Assembly (NCBI GenBank): GCA_029251785.1 | Contig: JAQXCQ010000148.1 | Span: 1 to 33,709 of the forward strand | DNA: 33,709 nucleotides | Direction of reading: 5' to 3' | DNA from: Maricaulis sp. | Lineage (GTDB): Bacteria > Pseudomonadota > Alphaproteobacteria > Caulobacterales > Maricaulaceae | Part shown: piece by piece, positions 26,366 through 33,709 of the stretch | How the letters are laid out: each line of letters begins with the position of its first letter | Position numbering within the stretch: the stretch's first letter is position 1 | Position numbers and translations under genes: made by a program | The notes under the pieces: generated by a model | What the model was told of the DNA's origin: nothing | Seen by the model: the letters and a program-made list of their open reading frames with translations, nothing else | The model's database searches: none

Positions 26366-27610
26366 TCAAGCGATGATTTTCCTACCTTTGGTGGTGGTGA
26401 GCAGTTCGCCGGACATCCAGGAGCTACCGTACTCGGGCGATGGCAAGCCAAAATACTGTCGAATTGTCGCCCCGATATCGGCGAAACTGTCGCGTCGACC
26501 TAAGGATCGACTGACCATGCTCGGGCTCCAGACCAGAACCGGAACATGCTCACGTGTGTGATCGGTGCCGGGCCAGCTTGGGTCACAGCCATGATCGGCC
26601 GTCAGGATCAGGAGATCGTCCGAACACATGACTTTGAGGAGTTCGGGCAATCTTGCATCAATGCTTTCCAGTGCCCGAGCATATCCGGCACAATCACGGC
26701 GATGGCCATACAACATGTCAAAATCCACAAAATTAGTGAAGACCAGACTGCGATCAGGTGCATCGCCAAGTGCCTGAATTGTTGCATCGAATAGGGCTTG
26801 ATTACCATCTGCTTTGATCGCTTGGCTGATCCCCTGCCCGGCAAAAATATCGCCAATCTTACCGACTGCAATTACTTCACCACCGGTTTCAACAAGAGCA
26901 TCAAGCAAGGTGGGTGATGTCGGCGGACAGGTGTAGTCGCGACGGTTTTTGGTACGAGCAAAACCGGAAAGCTCATCGCCGGTGAACGGCCGAGCGATGA
27001 CACGGGCGATATTGAGGGGCCGAACGCGGTCGAACGCGAATTCACAGAGCTGGTACAATCGTTCGAGCCCGAATTCTGTTTCATGCGCGGCAATCTGGAA
27101 AACACTGTCGGCGGACGTGTAACAGATCGGCTTTCCGGTTTTGAGATGTTGCGCGCCTAGTTCGGCGAGGATTTCGGTTCCAGAGGCGTGACAATTGCCG
27201 AGAATTCCCGGAAGACCTCCAGTCTCGACCAGATCGTCGACCAGACTTTGGGGAAATGTTGGCTTCTGTATGGGAAAATAGCCCCATTCGTTGAGCACCG
27301 GCACCCCGGCCATTTCCCAGTGGCCGCTGGGCGTGTCCTTGCCAGCGCTTTGCTCAACCGCATAACCGTACTGACCATCAACGCGTTCTGGTTGAACGTA
27401 TCCGGCCGGCAGGGCTCCGCAACTATCTTGGGCTGCCAAGCCCAGACCCATTTGATACAGATTTGGCAGGGCAAGCCCGACACCTCGTTGGTGCAGGCAA
27501 TATTCCGCGATGTGACCGAGCGTATTGGCACCGGCGTCGCCATACTGATCGGCATCCGCACTGCTCCCGAGGCCAAAAGAGTCGAAAACGCCGATTATCG
27601 CACGGGGCAC
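26366..27610 (-). CDS. deoB: Phosphopentomutase
   Basis: Interconverts (deoxy)ribose 1-phosphate and 5-phosphate, linking the phosphorylases to DeoC. The 414-residue alkaline-phosphatase-fold protein has the metal-binding FDSFGLG (9-15), the phospho-acceptor threonine T93 in [14 protein letters not shown], and the C-terminal metal cluster in [23 protein letters not shown]. It starts with GTG at 27610, with GAGAGGA about 6 nt upstream, inside the last 16 bp of deoA, so translation is coupled. It is the last gene of the nucleoside-salvage operon. Confidence 0.96.
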   Translation of the reverse strand: MPRAIIGVFDSFGLGSSADADQYGDAGANTLGHIAEYCLHQRGVGLALPNLYQMGLGLAAQDSCGALPAGYVQPERVDGQYGYAVEQSAGKDTPSGHWEMAGVPVLNEWGYFPIQKPTFPQSLVDDLVETGGLPGILGNCHASGTEILAELGAQHLKTGKPICYTSADSVFQIAAHETEFGLERLYQLCEFAFDRVRPLNIARVIARPFTGDELSGFARTKNRRDYTCPPTSPTLLDALVETGGEVIAVGKIGDIFAGQGISQAIKADGNQALFDATIQALGDAPDRSLVFTNFVDFDMLYGHRRDCAGYARALESIDARLPELLKVMCSDDLLILTADHGCDPSWPGTDHTREHVPVLVWSPSMVSRSLGRRDSFADIGATIRQYFGLPSPEYGSSWMSGELLTTTKGRKIIA

Positions 27611-28950
27611 AATTCATCCTCTCCCAGTATTTCCATAATGACCTCATCGCGGATGACCGGCTCGTCCTCACAAATATTGATGGCTTGAGCAAATTGTCTA
27701 GCCGCGCGTTCCGCCTCCGCATCGCTTCGGGCGTGGACAAGACAGAGCGGCCTTTGCATGTCGATCCGCTGACCGCGCTCACACAGATCCGTCAGGCCGA
27801 CAAGCGGATCGATCTTATCGCCAAGAGCGCGGCGACCGCCCCCCAAGTCAACCACACATTCGCCAATCGCACGAGCGTCTATAGATTTCACCCATCCGGC
27901 TCGTTGGGCGTAGACAGGGCGAACATAAGGTGTCGCACCCAAGACCGCATTGGAACGATCCAACAGGTTGGATGAGCCCCCCAATACCGAGACCATGCGT
28001 TCAAAACATTCGGCGGCCTTGCCGCTGCTCAGGGCTTTTTGGATACAATTTCGCGCAGTTTCGGCGTCACCGACCAGGCCACCGGCGATCAGCATTTGGG
28101 TCGCCAATCCCTCGACTAGTTTGGATTGCCGAGTTTCGCGACAATCACCGGTGAGGAAGTTGATCGCATTGCGAACTTCAAGCGCATTACCGGCAGCACG
28201 CGCCATCGGCTGATTCATGTCGGTCAATAAAACACGGCAGGACAGTCCCGTTTCGGCAGAAGTGTTAAGCAAACAACTCGCCAAAGCCCGCGCGTCTGCG
28301 CGTGAAGCGGTAAAGGCACCACTTCCAACTTTGACGTCCAGAACAAGGGCATTAAGCCCGGCGGCGAGTTTCTTGGATAGGATAGAGGCCGTAATCAACG
28401 GGATCGACTCGACCGTCGAGGTGACATCCCGCACGGCATAAAACCGGCGATCCGCAGGCACAAGAGACTGTGACTGGCCGATGATAGCACATCCCGCCTC
28501 GCGTATGGCTTGATTCAGCGCAGCCCGACTCGGTTCGGTATTATATCCAGGGATAGCTTCCAGCTTATCGAGCGTTCCGCCAGTATGCCCCAGACCTCGT
28601 CCTGAAATCATCGGAACCACGCAACCCACAGCAGCAATCAGTGGTGCTAGGATGAGGCTCGCATTATCGCCAACTCCGCCGGTGGAATGTTTATCTAACA
28701 CAGGTTTGCCTGGGGCGATTTGCGACCAGTCCAGCCGCTCGCCGGATCGAGCCATTGACCTTGTGAGGAAGAAGCACTCATCTTGCGACATGCCGTTTAA
28801 AAACGTCGCCATCGCAAAGGATGCCAATTGGGCGTCGCTTACACGGCCATCGGTTATTCCGGTTACAAACTGGGCGATCTGTTCGGACGACAAAACTCCG
28901 CCATCGCGCTTTAGGCGGATTAAGCTTTGGAGGCTGTCCGGATCAGGCAT
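27595..28950 (-). CDS. deoA: Thymidine phosphorylase
   Basis: Phosphorolysis of thymidine/deoxyuridine to base plus deoxyribose 1-phosphate. The 451-residue protein has the family signature [20 protein letters not shown] (116-135), the phosphate-binding KHSTGGVGD (87-95), and the helical N-terminal domain opening with [12 protein letters not shown]. Length matches the bacterial DeoA homodimer. The ATG at 28950 overlaps the deoC stop by 8 bp and has GGAAG upstream. A start at 28974 would add eight residues not seen in the family. Confidence 0.96.
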   Translation of the reverse strand: MPDPDSLQSLIRLKRDGGVLSSEQIAQFVTGITDGRVSDAQLASFAMATFLNGMSQDECFFLTRSMARSGERLDWSQIAPGKPVLDKHSTGGVGDNASLILAPLIAAVGCVVPMISGRGLGHTGGTLDKLEAIPGYNTEPSRAALNQAIREAGCAIIGQSQSLVPADRRFYAVRDVTSTVESIPLITASILSKKLAAGLNALVLDVKVGSGAFTASRADARALASCLLNTSAETGLSCRVLLTDMNQPMARAAGNALEVRNAINFLTGDCRETRQSKLVEGLATQMLIAGGLVGDAETARNCIQKALSSGKAAECFERMVSVLGGSSNLLDRSNAVLGATPYVRPVYAQRAGWVKSIDARAIGECVVDLGGGRRALGDKIDPLVGLTDLCERGQRIDMQRPLCLVHARSDAEAERAARQFAQAINICEDEPVIRDEVIMEILGEDELCPVR

Positions 28951-29701
28951 GAGCCGGCGCTTCCAGTACCGCAAGTAACGCGCTCAAAAGGCTACTGGCA
29001 CCAAAGCGAAATGTGCCCACCTGCGCCCAGCCCTCTCCCATAATCGAGTCAGCAATTTGGAGGTATTGCGCGGCGTCTTCGATTGTTCCGACACCTCCTG
29101 ATGCCTTGAATCCCGCCTGGGCACCGGATTGCCGGATGCAATGCAGCATCGCGGTTGCAGCGTTCGCTGTTGCGCCGATTGGAACCTTGCCGGTCGAGGT
29201 TTTGAGCATGTCTGCACCAGCCGCGAGAGCGAGATTAGACGCGTGGCCGATCCGGGCAGCATTGCCCAAGGCCCCGGTCTCCAGGATTACTTTCAAACAC
29301 CGGTCCAATGGCATCACTTCGCGCACAGCCTCGATCATGGCGACCCCAACCTCCTCGCGTCCATCGAGAAACGCGGGATAGGGTAAAACCAAATCTATCT
29401 CATCAGCGCCATCGCTAAGCGCTGTCCGGGTATCTGCAACGGCTGCGGCGGTCAGTTCACTTCCATGCGGAAAATTTACCACTGTCGCGACCTTGACCCC
29501 TTTACCCTGCAATCGCGTTGCTGCCTGTTGTACAAATTCTGGCCATACGCACAGAGCAGCGACCGGTCCGTAGGCCGTTAGACCGCGCGTGACCAGCGCG
29601 TCGATATCGCCAGCATCGCAGGTCTCTGACAAATTGGTCAGATCGACCAGAGGCAAAGCCCGCCGGGCAACTTCCTGTCGTGTGTGGTGCGGCATGCTCA
29701 T
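28943..29701 (-). CDS. deoC: Deoxyribose-phosphate aldolase
   Basis: Cleaves 2-deoxyribose 5-phosphate to glyceraldehyde 3-phosphate and acetaldehyde. The 252-residue TIM barrel has the Schiff-base lysine K167 in MLKTSTGK and the proton-relay lysine K199 in GFKASGGV, plus VVNFPHG (74-80) and ADEIDLVLPY. It overlaps the purine nucleoside phosphorylase gene by ATGA and deoA by 8 bp, so it is translated with both. Confidence 0.96.
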   Translation of the reverse strand: MSMPHHTRQEVARRALPLVDLTNLSETCDAGDIDALVTRGLTAYGPVAALCVWPEFVQQAATRLQGKGVKVATVVNFPHGSELTAAAVADTRTALSDGADEIDLVLPYPAFLDGREEVGVAMIEAVREVMPLDRCLKVILETGALGNAARIGHASNLALAAGADMLKTSTGKVPIGATANAATAMLHCIRQSGAQAGFKASGGVGTIEDAAQYLQIADSIMGEGWAQVGTFRFGASSLLSALLAVLEAPAHA

Positions 29702-30546
29702 GACGAAATCTCTTCAATAAATGGCGGCAATAACCGCATCAGCTGGGCGGCGCCCAGCCGGGCATTAGCGCGTGTATGATCGTGGCTCAGATGTTGTGCG
29801 CTCAAATCCGCGCCGAGATTGGTCACGACCGAAAAGGCGGTTACTCGCAGCCCACGTCGGCGCGCCAGAATGACCTCAGGAACCGTCGACATTCCAACCA
29901 GATCTGCCCCGAGTATGCGAGCGGCGCGGGTTTCTGCCGGAGTTTCGAAACTCGGTCCGGAAAACCACATATATACGCCTTCGCTTAGTGGAATTTCCGC
30001 TCGCCTGGCGACCTCGAGTGCGCAGGCGCGATAGTTTGAGTCATAAGCGTTGGACAAGTCGACAAACCGGTCGTCGCCGTCCGCGCCAATAAGCGGATTT
30101 TTTCCAGAAAAGTTTATGTGATCACGGATCAGCACCAACTCGCCGGGACCGGTTTCCTTGCGAAGAGAACCTGCCGCATTGGTGAGAATCAAAGTCTTGC
30201 ACCCCAAGTCGGCAATCAAATCGATTGCCGGGGCCATCGCATCCGCGCTGCCGTGTTCGTAAAAATGTTCACGCCCGGCAAAGACCAGCACGTTTTTGTT
30301 CCACAACTGACAAACTATCAAGACGCCGGCATGGGAAGTGACGCCGGAATCCGGGAAGCCGGGCAGAGTTTCATAGGGTAGTGTCAGCGGGTTTGGCAGA
30401 TTGTCCGTAAATGCCCCCAAGCCTGACCCCAACACAATCGCTATATCAAATTTAACCGGCGTGGCTTTGGTCGGGTTGTCACCGATATGCCGAGTGAATT
30501 GTTCGCAAACCTGTTGTGTCGCGCCATTCGTTTCGCGGGAATGCAT
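29698..30546 (-). CDS. Purine nucleoside phosphorylase, trimeric class
   Basis: Phosphorolysis of inosine/guanosine and their deoxy forms to base and (deoxy)ribose 1-phosphate. The 282-residue protein belongs to the trimeric (mammalian/PunA-like) class, not the hexameric E. coli DeoD class. Active-site residues fall at human numbering: F200/E201 (PSFETPAE), M219 (VGMSTVPE) and N243 (SVVTNLGADLS). The Glu/Asn pair predicts preference for 6-oxopurines. Other motifs are LGSGLGAF (39-46) and TNAAGSL (122-128). The ATG at 30546 has GGGAAGG about 9 nt upstream. It is the first gene of the deo-type operon, so operon control should lie just upstream. Confidence 0.94.
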   Translation of the reverse strand: MHSRETNGATQQVCEQFTRHIGDNPTKATPVKFDIAIVLGSGLGAFTDNLPNPLTLPYETLPGFPDSGVTSHAGVLIVCQLWNKNVLVFAGREHFYEHGSADAMAPAIDLIADLGCKTLILTNAAGSLRKETGPGELVLIRDHINFSGKNPLIGADGDDRFVDLSNAYDSNYRACALEVARRAEIPLSEGVYMWFSGPSFETPAETRAARILGADLVGMSTVPEVILARRRGLRVTAFSVVTNLGADLSAQHLSHDHTRANARLGAAQLMRLLPPFIEEISS

Positions 30547-30569
30547 GCGGACTAACCTTCCCAATGTGT

Positions 30570-30587
30570 GAAACTTGCTATAGTTTC
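30570..30587. promoter_or_regulatory. Candidate operator of the nucleoside-salvage operon
   Basis: Perfect inverted repeat GAAACT-N6-AGTTTC, 24-41 bp before the first ATG of the deo-type operon. On the minus strand the spacer contains a TATAGC that could be part of a -10 element, although no good -35 is visible. Position fits repressor binding at the promoter. The regulator is not identified. Confidence 0.4.
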
Positions 30588-30703
30588 AGCAAATTACATG
30601 GATGGGAAAGGTGTCAGATTGCCTCACCGTTGCACGCTGGTGTTGAACCGGCTATTCCGGAGCGTATTTCGCTGATCAGGCTTCGAAGTCTCCACCAGCA
30701 AAC

Positions 30704-30735
30704 AAAAAGGAGCGGCTCCGATGGGAACCGCTCCT
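30704..30735 (-). terminator. Rho-independent terminator of the 10-helix membrane protein gene
   Basis: On the minus strand AGGAGCGG pairs with CCGCTCCT across a loop that itself can pair by three more bases after one mismatch, then a run of five T and G. It lies 26 bp past the stop at 30762, in the right orientation for that gene. Confidence 0.88.
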
Positions 30736-30761
30736 CTTAATCTCTCAACAGGCCGAAAATA

Positions 30762-31940
30762 TCAGCCAACCGCACCACTGGCGGGCGGGAAGAGCCGGGC
30801 CAGTGGGCCGGAGCTTGGGAAGGGTGTCAGCAGCATGCGTCGCACCGGGTTCCAGGCTGCGCCCAGAAGGACGACTGTTCCGCCCAGAAGAAGCATGGTG
30901 ACCGCAACGACAGCACCAGCGTCCAGGCCCGCATCACCAACGATGACGCTGATTGCGATACCGGCTGTAAGCAGGCCGGAGACGATCAGGGCACGTCTAT
31001 TGATCAGCAGAGAGACCAGCGCGAAGGCACCGATGACCAGCAGCGCGACTGCCGCGAGCGCGGAGGCGTTGGCACTGTCTGATGCCATGGCGGCGATCAG
31101 ATTTGTCTGCTCGAAATTGTCGAAGTCGGTCGCTTCCAGCGTCCAGCCTACCTGGGTGACGTTCATCACGGCTGCCAAAAGGATGGGTGCAGCGAAGAAG
31201 TGCAGCCAGAAAGCCGTGCCCGACAGGCGAGTCGAGCGATCCGGATCGCGCATGTCAAACACGATACCGGCCAGAAGCAAAGCACCACCAGCCGCGACGT
31301 TCACGGCGGGCAGATTGATCGCAACCGCATAGGGATCGAGCATGAAGAAAGTCAGCACGCCCAGCCCAACAAGGCCGGCACCGGCAATACCACCGGCAAA
31401 CGGCAGGCGGAAACGCAGATAATAAATCGCGGCTGGCAGGAAGAATGCCAGGCCCATCACGACGGGCATGATGCGCAGCGACCACGGGATTTCCGCAAGC
31501 ACCAGGGCGACAGCTTCGGGCCCAAATTCCATGCCTTCGGCGGCCATGGCGGGATTTTCGACCATCGCTTCATCCAGGCCAACACCGTGGATGAGGAATT
31601 GTGCATAGGCCCAGATCAGAACGATGGCGGAGGTGATGGAAAACGCTCCGCTGAGCACGATGCCCGGCAGGATGCGACGTTGCTTGCCGACCAGCAGGGA
31701 TGAGAGCATCCAGGAGACGAGGCCGATACCGGCGATCAGGGCCATCAGCACGTATTGCCAATTTTGCTCGCCCTCATTGATATTGAGGCTGGACATGACC
31801 TGCCCCGCTCCAACGGCGAGGCCGCCAAACAGGATCAGAACACCGATCGTTGTAAATACGTCGTGGAAATTGTTGAGGAATGGCAGCATTTCGTCCTGCG
31901 GATTTGCAGGAGCTGCCGCGGCTTGGGTTGAATCAGTCAT
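30762..31940 (-). CDS. Polytopic membrane protein of unknown function
   Basis: I do not recognise this 392-residue protein. It has about ten hydrophobic helices: for example TIGVLILFGGLAVGAG (31-46), YVLMALIAGIGLVSWMLSSLL (63-83), ALLLAGIVFD, ASALAAVALLVIGAFALVSLL, and VVAVTMLLLGGTVVLLGAAW. The N-terminus has a short Ala-rich soluble tail. The C-terminus ends with WNPVRRMLLTPFPSSGPLARLFPPA, a basic-proline pattern at the cytoplasmic side seen in some DUF2157/DUF4401-like membrane proteins; this is only a resemblance. The ATG at 31940 has a very strong AAAGGGGGG binding site. It is a single transcription unit: 158 bp upstream free of genes and a clear terminator downstream. Confidence 0.85.
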   Translation of the reverse strand: MTDSTQAAAAPANPQDEMLPFLNNFHDVFTTIGVLILFGGLAVGAGQVMSSLNINEGEQNWQYVLMALIAGIGLVSWMLSSLLVGKQRRILPGIVLSGAFSITSAIVLIWAYAQFLIHGVGLDEAMVENPAMAAEGMEFGPEAVALVLAEIPWSLRIMPVVMGLAFFLPAAIYYLRFRLPFAGGIAGAGLVGLGVLTFFMLDPYAVAINLPAVNVAAGGALLLAGIVFDMRDPDRSTRLSGTAFWLHFFAAPILLAAVMNVTQVGWTLEATDFDNFEQTNLIAAMASDSANASALAAVALLVIGAFALVSLLINRRALIVSGLLTAGIAISVIVGDAGLDAGAVVAVTMLLLGGTVVLLGAAWNPVRRMLLTPFPSSGPLARLFPPASGAVG

Positions 31941-32098
31941 ACTTCCCCCCTTTCAATAAGGTTACCGTCTTGATGCCCCCAAGCGTTCAAACGGATGCAA
32001 ATTCGTTATTCTGGCGAATTCCCTGTTGGGAAAACTAGGTTAATTCGAGGCGGCTGTCAGGGGAATTGCGTGTTCACCAATCCCGCCCTAGCCCGCGC

Positions 32099-33202
32099 CT
32101 AGAGGTGTTCCGCCACATATTCACCGATGGCCAATGAGGCCGTTAGCCCCGGACTCTCAATTCCATATAGAGTTACAAGGCCTTCCAGACCGTGCTGGTC
32201 GTGACCATCTATTCGAAAATCAGGTTGCGGCTCGCCGTAACCGTGAATTTTGGGACGAATGCCGGCGTAATCAGGCACCAGCGCGCCGTCTGGCAAGCCA
32301 GGCCAAAAACGGCGGATTGCTTCATAGAAGCTGTCTGCCCGGGTCGGGTCGATCCGGTAATCAAGAGTCTCAACATAATCCAGATCGGGGCCAAACCGGG
32401 CCTGGTCGCCGAGATCACGGCGATAATGCGTGCCCAGCGCGCCGGCGATCGGCATGGGATAGACGAGATGCTTGAACGGCGCCCGGCCGGCCATGGTGAA
32501 GTACACGCCCTTGCCGTAGTGAATTTTCGGGACCTGTTCGGTCGGATAAGCATCGATCTTTGCCGCGAGCGCCGGTGCGTCCAAACTGGCGGAGATGATG
32601 AGCTGGCGGCAGGTCAACGTCATCGCCTCTGCACCGCCGACATAAACACGATAGCCACCCGTGCTCAGCGCCTCGGCGCGCTCGAAGGGCGTTGTCGTGA
32701 CCACATTGCCACCCGCCTCCTCGATACGGCCCTGCAGGGCCAGCATATAGGCGTGGCTGTCCATCACACCGCTACAGCCGACCAGCAGAGCGGCGTTGGC
32801 CCTGAGTTGCGGTTCCAGTGAGCGGGCGGCGGCACCAGAGAGCATATCCATGCCCTCGACATTATTGATGAGACCCTGCGCCCGGATTGCCTCCAGACGG
32901 TCCTCTTCGCCGGGCTCGGTCGCCACCACCAGCTTACCACAGCGACGATAATCTACCTTATGATCGTCCATAAAGGCATACAGCGCCCGCCGCCCCTCAA
33001 TGCACAAACGCGCCTTCAACGAGCCGGTAGGGTAATACAGCCCAGCATGCACCACTTCGGAATTACGCGAGGACACGCCCTGCCCGATCGCCGCCTCACG
33101 ATCCAGCACGATCACCTCCTGACCGCGCTTCGACAGGGTGAAGCCGGTCGCGAGACCGACCGCGCCTGCGCCAACGATGATGGTGTCCGTGTCGAAGCTC
33201 AT
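32099..33202 (-). CDS. FAD-dependent oxidoreductase, L-2-hydroxyglutarate oxidase-like
   Basis: DAO-type flavoprotein of 367 residues. FAD binds at the N-terminal GAGAVG (11-16), VIVLDRE (30-36) and SSRNSEVVHAGLYYPTGSLKARLC (44-67), a stretch characteristic of the LhgO/L2HGDH group that oxidises L-2-hydroxyglutarate. The C-terminus YAGIRPKIHG and LYGIESPGLTASLAIG also fits. Human and E. coli members act on L-2-hydroxyglutarate; here the substrate is inferred only. It follows kbl by 9 bp and so is probably co-transcribed with a threonine-catabolism gene, which could mean a different 2-hydroxy or amino acid substrate. Confidence 0.9.
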   Translation of the reverse strand: MSFDTDTIIVGAGAVGLATGFTLSKRGQEVIVLDREAAIGQGVSSRNSEVVHAGLYYPTGSLKARLCIEGRRALYAFMDDHKVDYRRCGKLVVATEPGEEDRLEAIRAQGLINNVEGMDMLSGAAARSLEPQLRANAALLVGCSGVMDSHAYMLALQGRIEEAGGNVVTTTPFERAEALSTGGYRVYVGGAEAMTLTCRQLIISASLDAPALAAKIDAYPTEQVPKIHYGKGVYFTMAGRAPFKHLVYPMPIAGALGTHYRRDLGDQARFGPDLDYVETLDYRIDPTRADSFYEAIRRFWPGLPDGALVPDYAGIRPKIHGYGEPQPDFRIDGHDQHGLEGLVTLYGIESPGLTASLAIGEYVAEHL

Positions 33203-33211
33203 GCGAGCACT

Positions 33212-33709
33212 CTAGATAACGCCCAGCGCTTTACCCACTTTCGTAAACGCCGCGATCGCCCGATCGATCATTTCCGGCGTATGCGCCGCGCTCATCTGGG
33301 TACGGATGCGGGCTTTGCCCTTGGGGACGACCGGGAAGAAGAAGCCGGTGACATAGATGCCCTCCTTCATCAGGCCGGCAGCCATGTCCTGGGCGAGTTT
33401 GGCGTCGCCGAGCATGACCGGGATAATCGGATGTTCGCCGGGCAGCAGGTCGAAGCCGGCCTCGCTCATGCCCGCGCGGAAGCGTTTGGCGTTGTCAAAC
33501 AGGCGGGCGCGCAGATCATCGCCCTGCTCGATCATCTCCAGCGCCTTCAGTGACGCGCCGACAATGGACGGGGCCAGGGAATTGGAGAACAGATAGGGAC
33601 GCGAGCGCTGGCGCAGCATGTCGATGATTTCCTTGCGCGCCGCGGTAAAGCCGCCCATCGCGCCGCCAAGCGCCTTGCCGAATGTGCCGGTGACAATGTC
33701 GATCTTGTC
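33212..33709 (-). CDS. kbl: 2-amino-3-ketobutyrate CoA ligase (glycine C-acetyltransferase), 5' part outside the window
   Basis: C-terminal 165 residues of a PLP-dependent alpha-oxoamine synthase. It splits 2-amino-3-ketobutyrate with CoA into glycine and acetyl-CoA, completing threonine breakdown after Tdh. The frame is open to the right edge and begins [17 protein letters not shown], which contains the PLP-binding lysine of the family. Downstream are [15 protein letters not shown] and the C-terminal domain [23 protein letters not shown], both close to E. coli Kbl. An internal ATG at 33658 is not the start. The stop precedes the LhgO-like gene by 9 bp. tdh is about 7.7 kb away. Confidence 0.93.
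   Translation of the reverse strand, partial: DKIDIVTGTFGKALGGAMGGFTAARKEIIDMLRQRSRPYLFSNSLAPSIVGASLKALEMIEQGDDLRARLFDNAKRFRAGMSEAGFDLLPGEHPIIPVMLGDAKLAQDMAAGLMKEGIYVTGFFFPVVPKGKARIRTQMSAAHTPEMIDRAIAAFTKVGKALGVI

Noticed and set aside
30721-31332. A 203-codon plus-strand frame opposite the membrane protein gene
   Set aside because: Low-complexity Ala/Ser/Thr/Arg composition typical of the reverse of membrane-helix codons, and it starts inside the terminator.
1-33709. CRISPR arrays, insertion sequences, integrase/att sites
   Set aside because: No regularly spaced repeats, transposase or integrase motifs, or long terminal inverted repeats were seen.

Overview
The window comes from an alphaproteobacterial chromosome, most likely a marine Caulobacterales/Maricaulales/Hyphomonadaceae-type organism. 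That placement is inferred from gene order and protein character, not from a search. The strongest pointer is the block rpoZ-rsh-pyrE-pdxJ-acpS-rnc-era-recO-parC, with folK, an NYN-domain gene, a family-5-type uracil-DNA glycosylase gene, smpB and dapA close by. I see no rRNA, tRNA, CRISPR, insertion sequence or phage module. No stretch longer than about 300 bases lacks a gene.

Left part (1-11.4 kb): a small membrane protein gene of unknown function converges on a lemA/M48-protease pair. Then comes a long minus-strand housekeeping run with many 1-11 bp overlaps, implying translational coupling: rpoZ, rsh (ppGpp synthetase/hydrolase), pyrE, pdxJ, acpS, rnc, era and recO, followed after a 143-bp gap by parC. 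The signal peptidase gene lepB, usual between acpS and rnc in this class, is absent.

Middle (11.4-21.4 kb): folK is divergent from an NYN-nuclease-like/uracil-DNA-glycosylase pair. A small Cys-rich protein gene faces a GlxA/FtrA-type regulator. smpB-dapA is divergent from a soluble lytic transglycosylase gene, and a 20-bp perfect inverted repeat lies in their shared upstream region. A threonine/serine dehydratase, an AlkK-like acyl-CoA synthetase with a clear intrinsic terminator, and a tiny superinfection-immunity-like membrane protein follow.

Right part (21.4-33.7 kb): here lies the most interesting locus, an H-NOX nitric-oxide/oxygen sensor gene followed 4 bp later by a hybrid histidine kinase carrying an HNOBA-type N-terminal domain. 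The H-NOX gene has a good ribosome binding site, a family-like start (MYGMIHQ...), the haem-ligand His and the YxSxR motif, but codon 15 is an in-frame TAA. About 2.7 kb away a small membrane protein gene has a second apparent in-frame stop (TAG at codon 22) just after an N-terminal membrane helix. Between them are an iodotyrosine-deiodinase-like nitroreductase and a threonine dehydrogenase that has lost all four structural-zinc cysteines. Then come a complete nucleoside-salvage operon (purine nucleoside phosphorylase, deoC, deoA, deoB), a 10-helix membrane protein with its own terminator, and a kbl (partial at the window edge)/LhgO-like oxidase pair.
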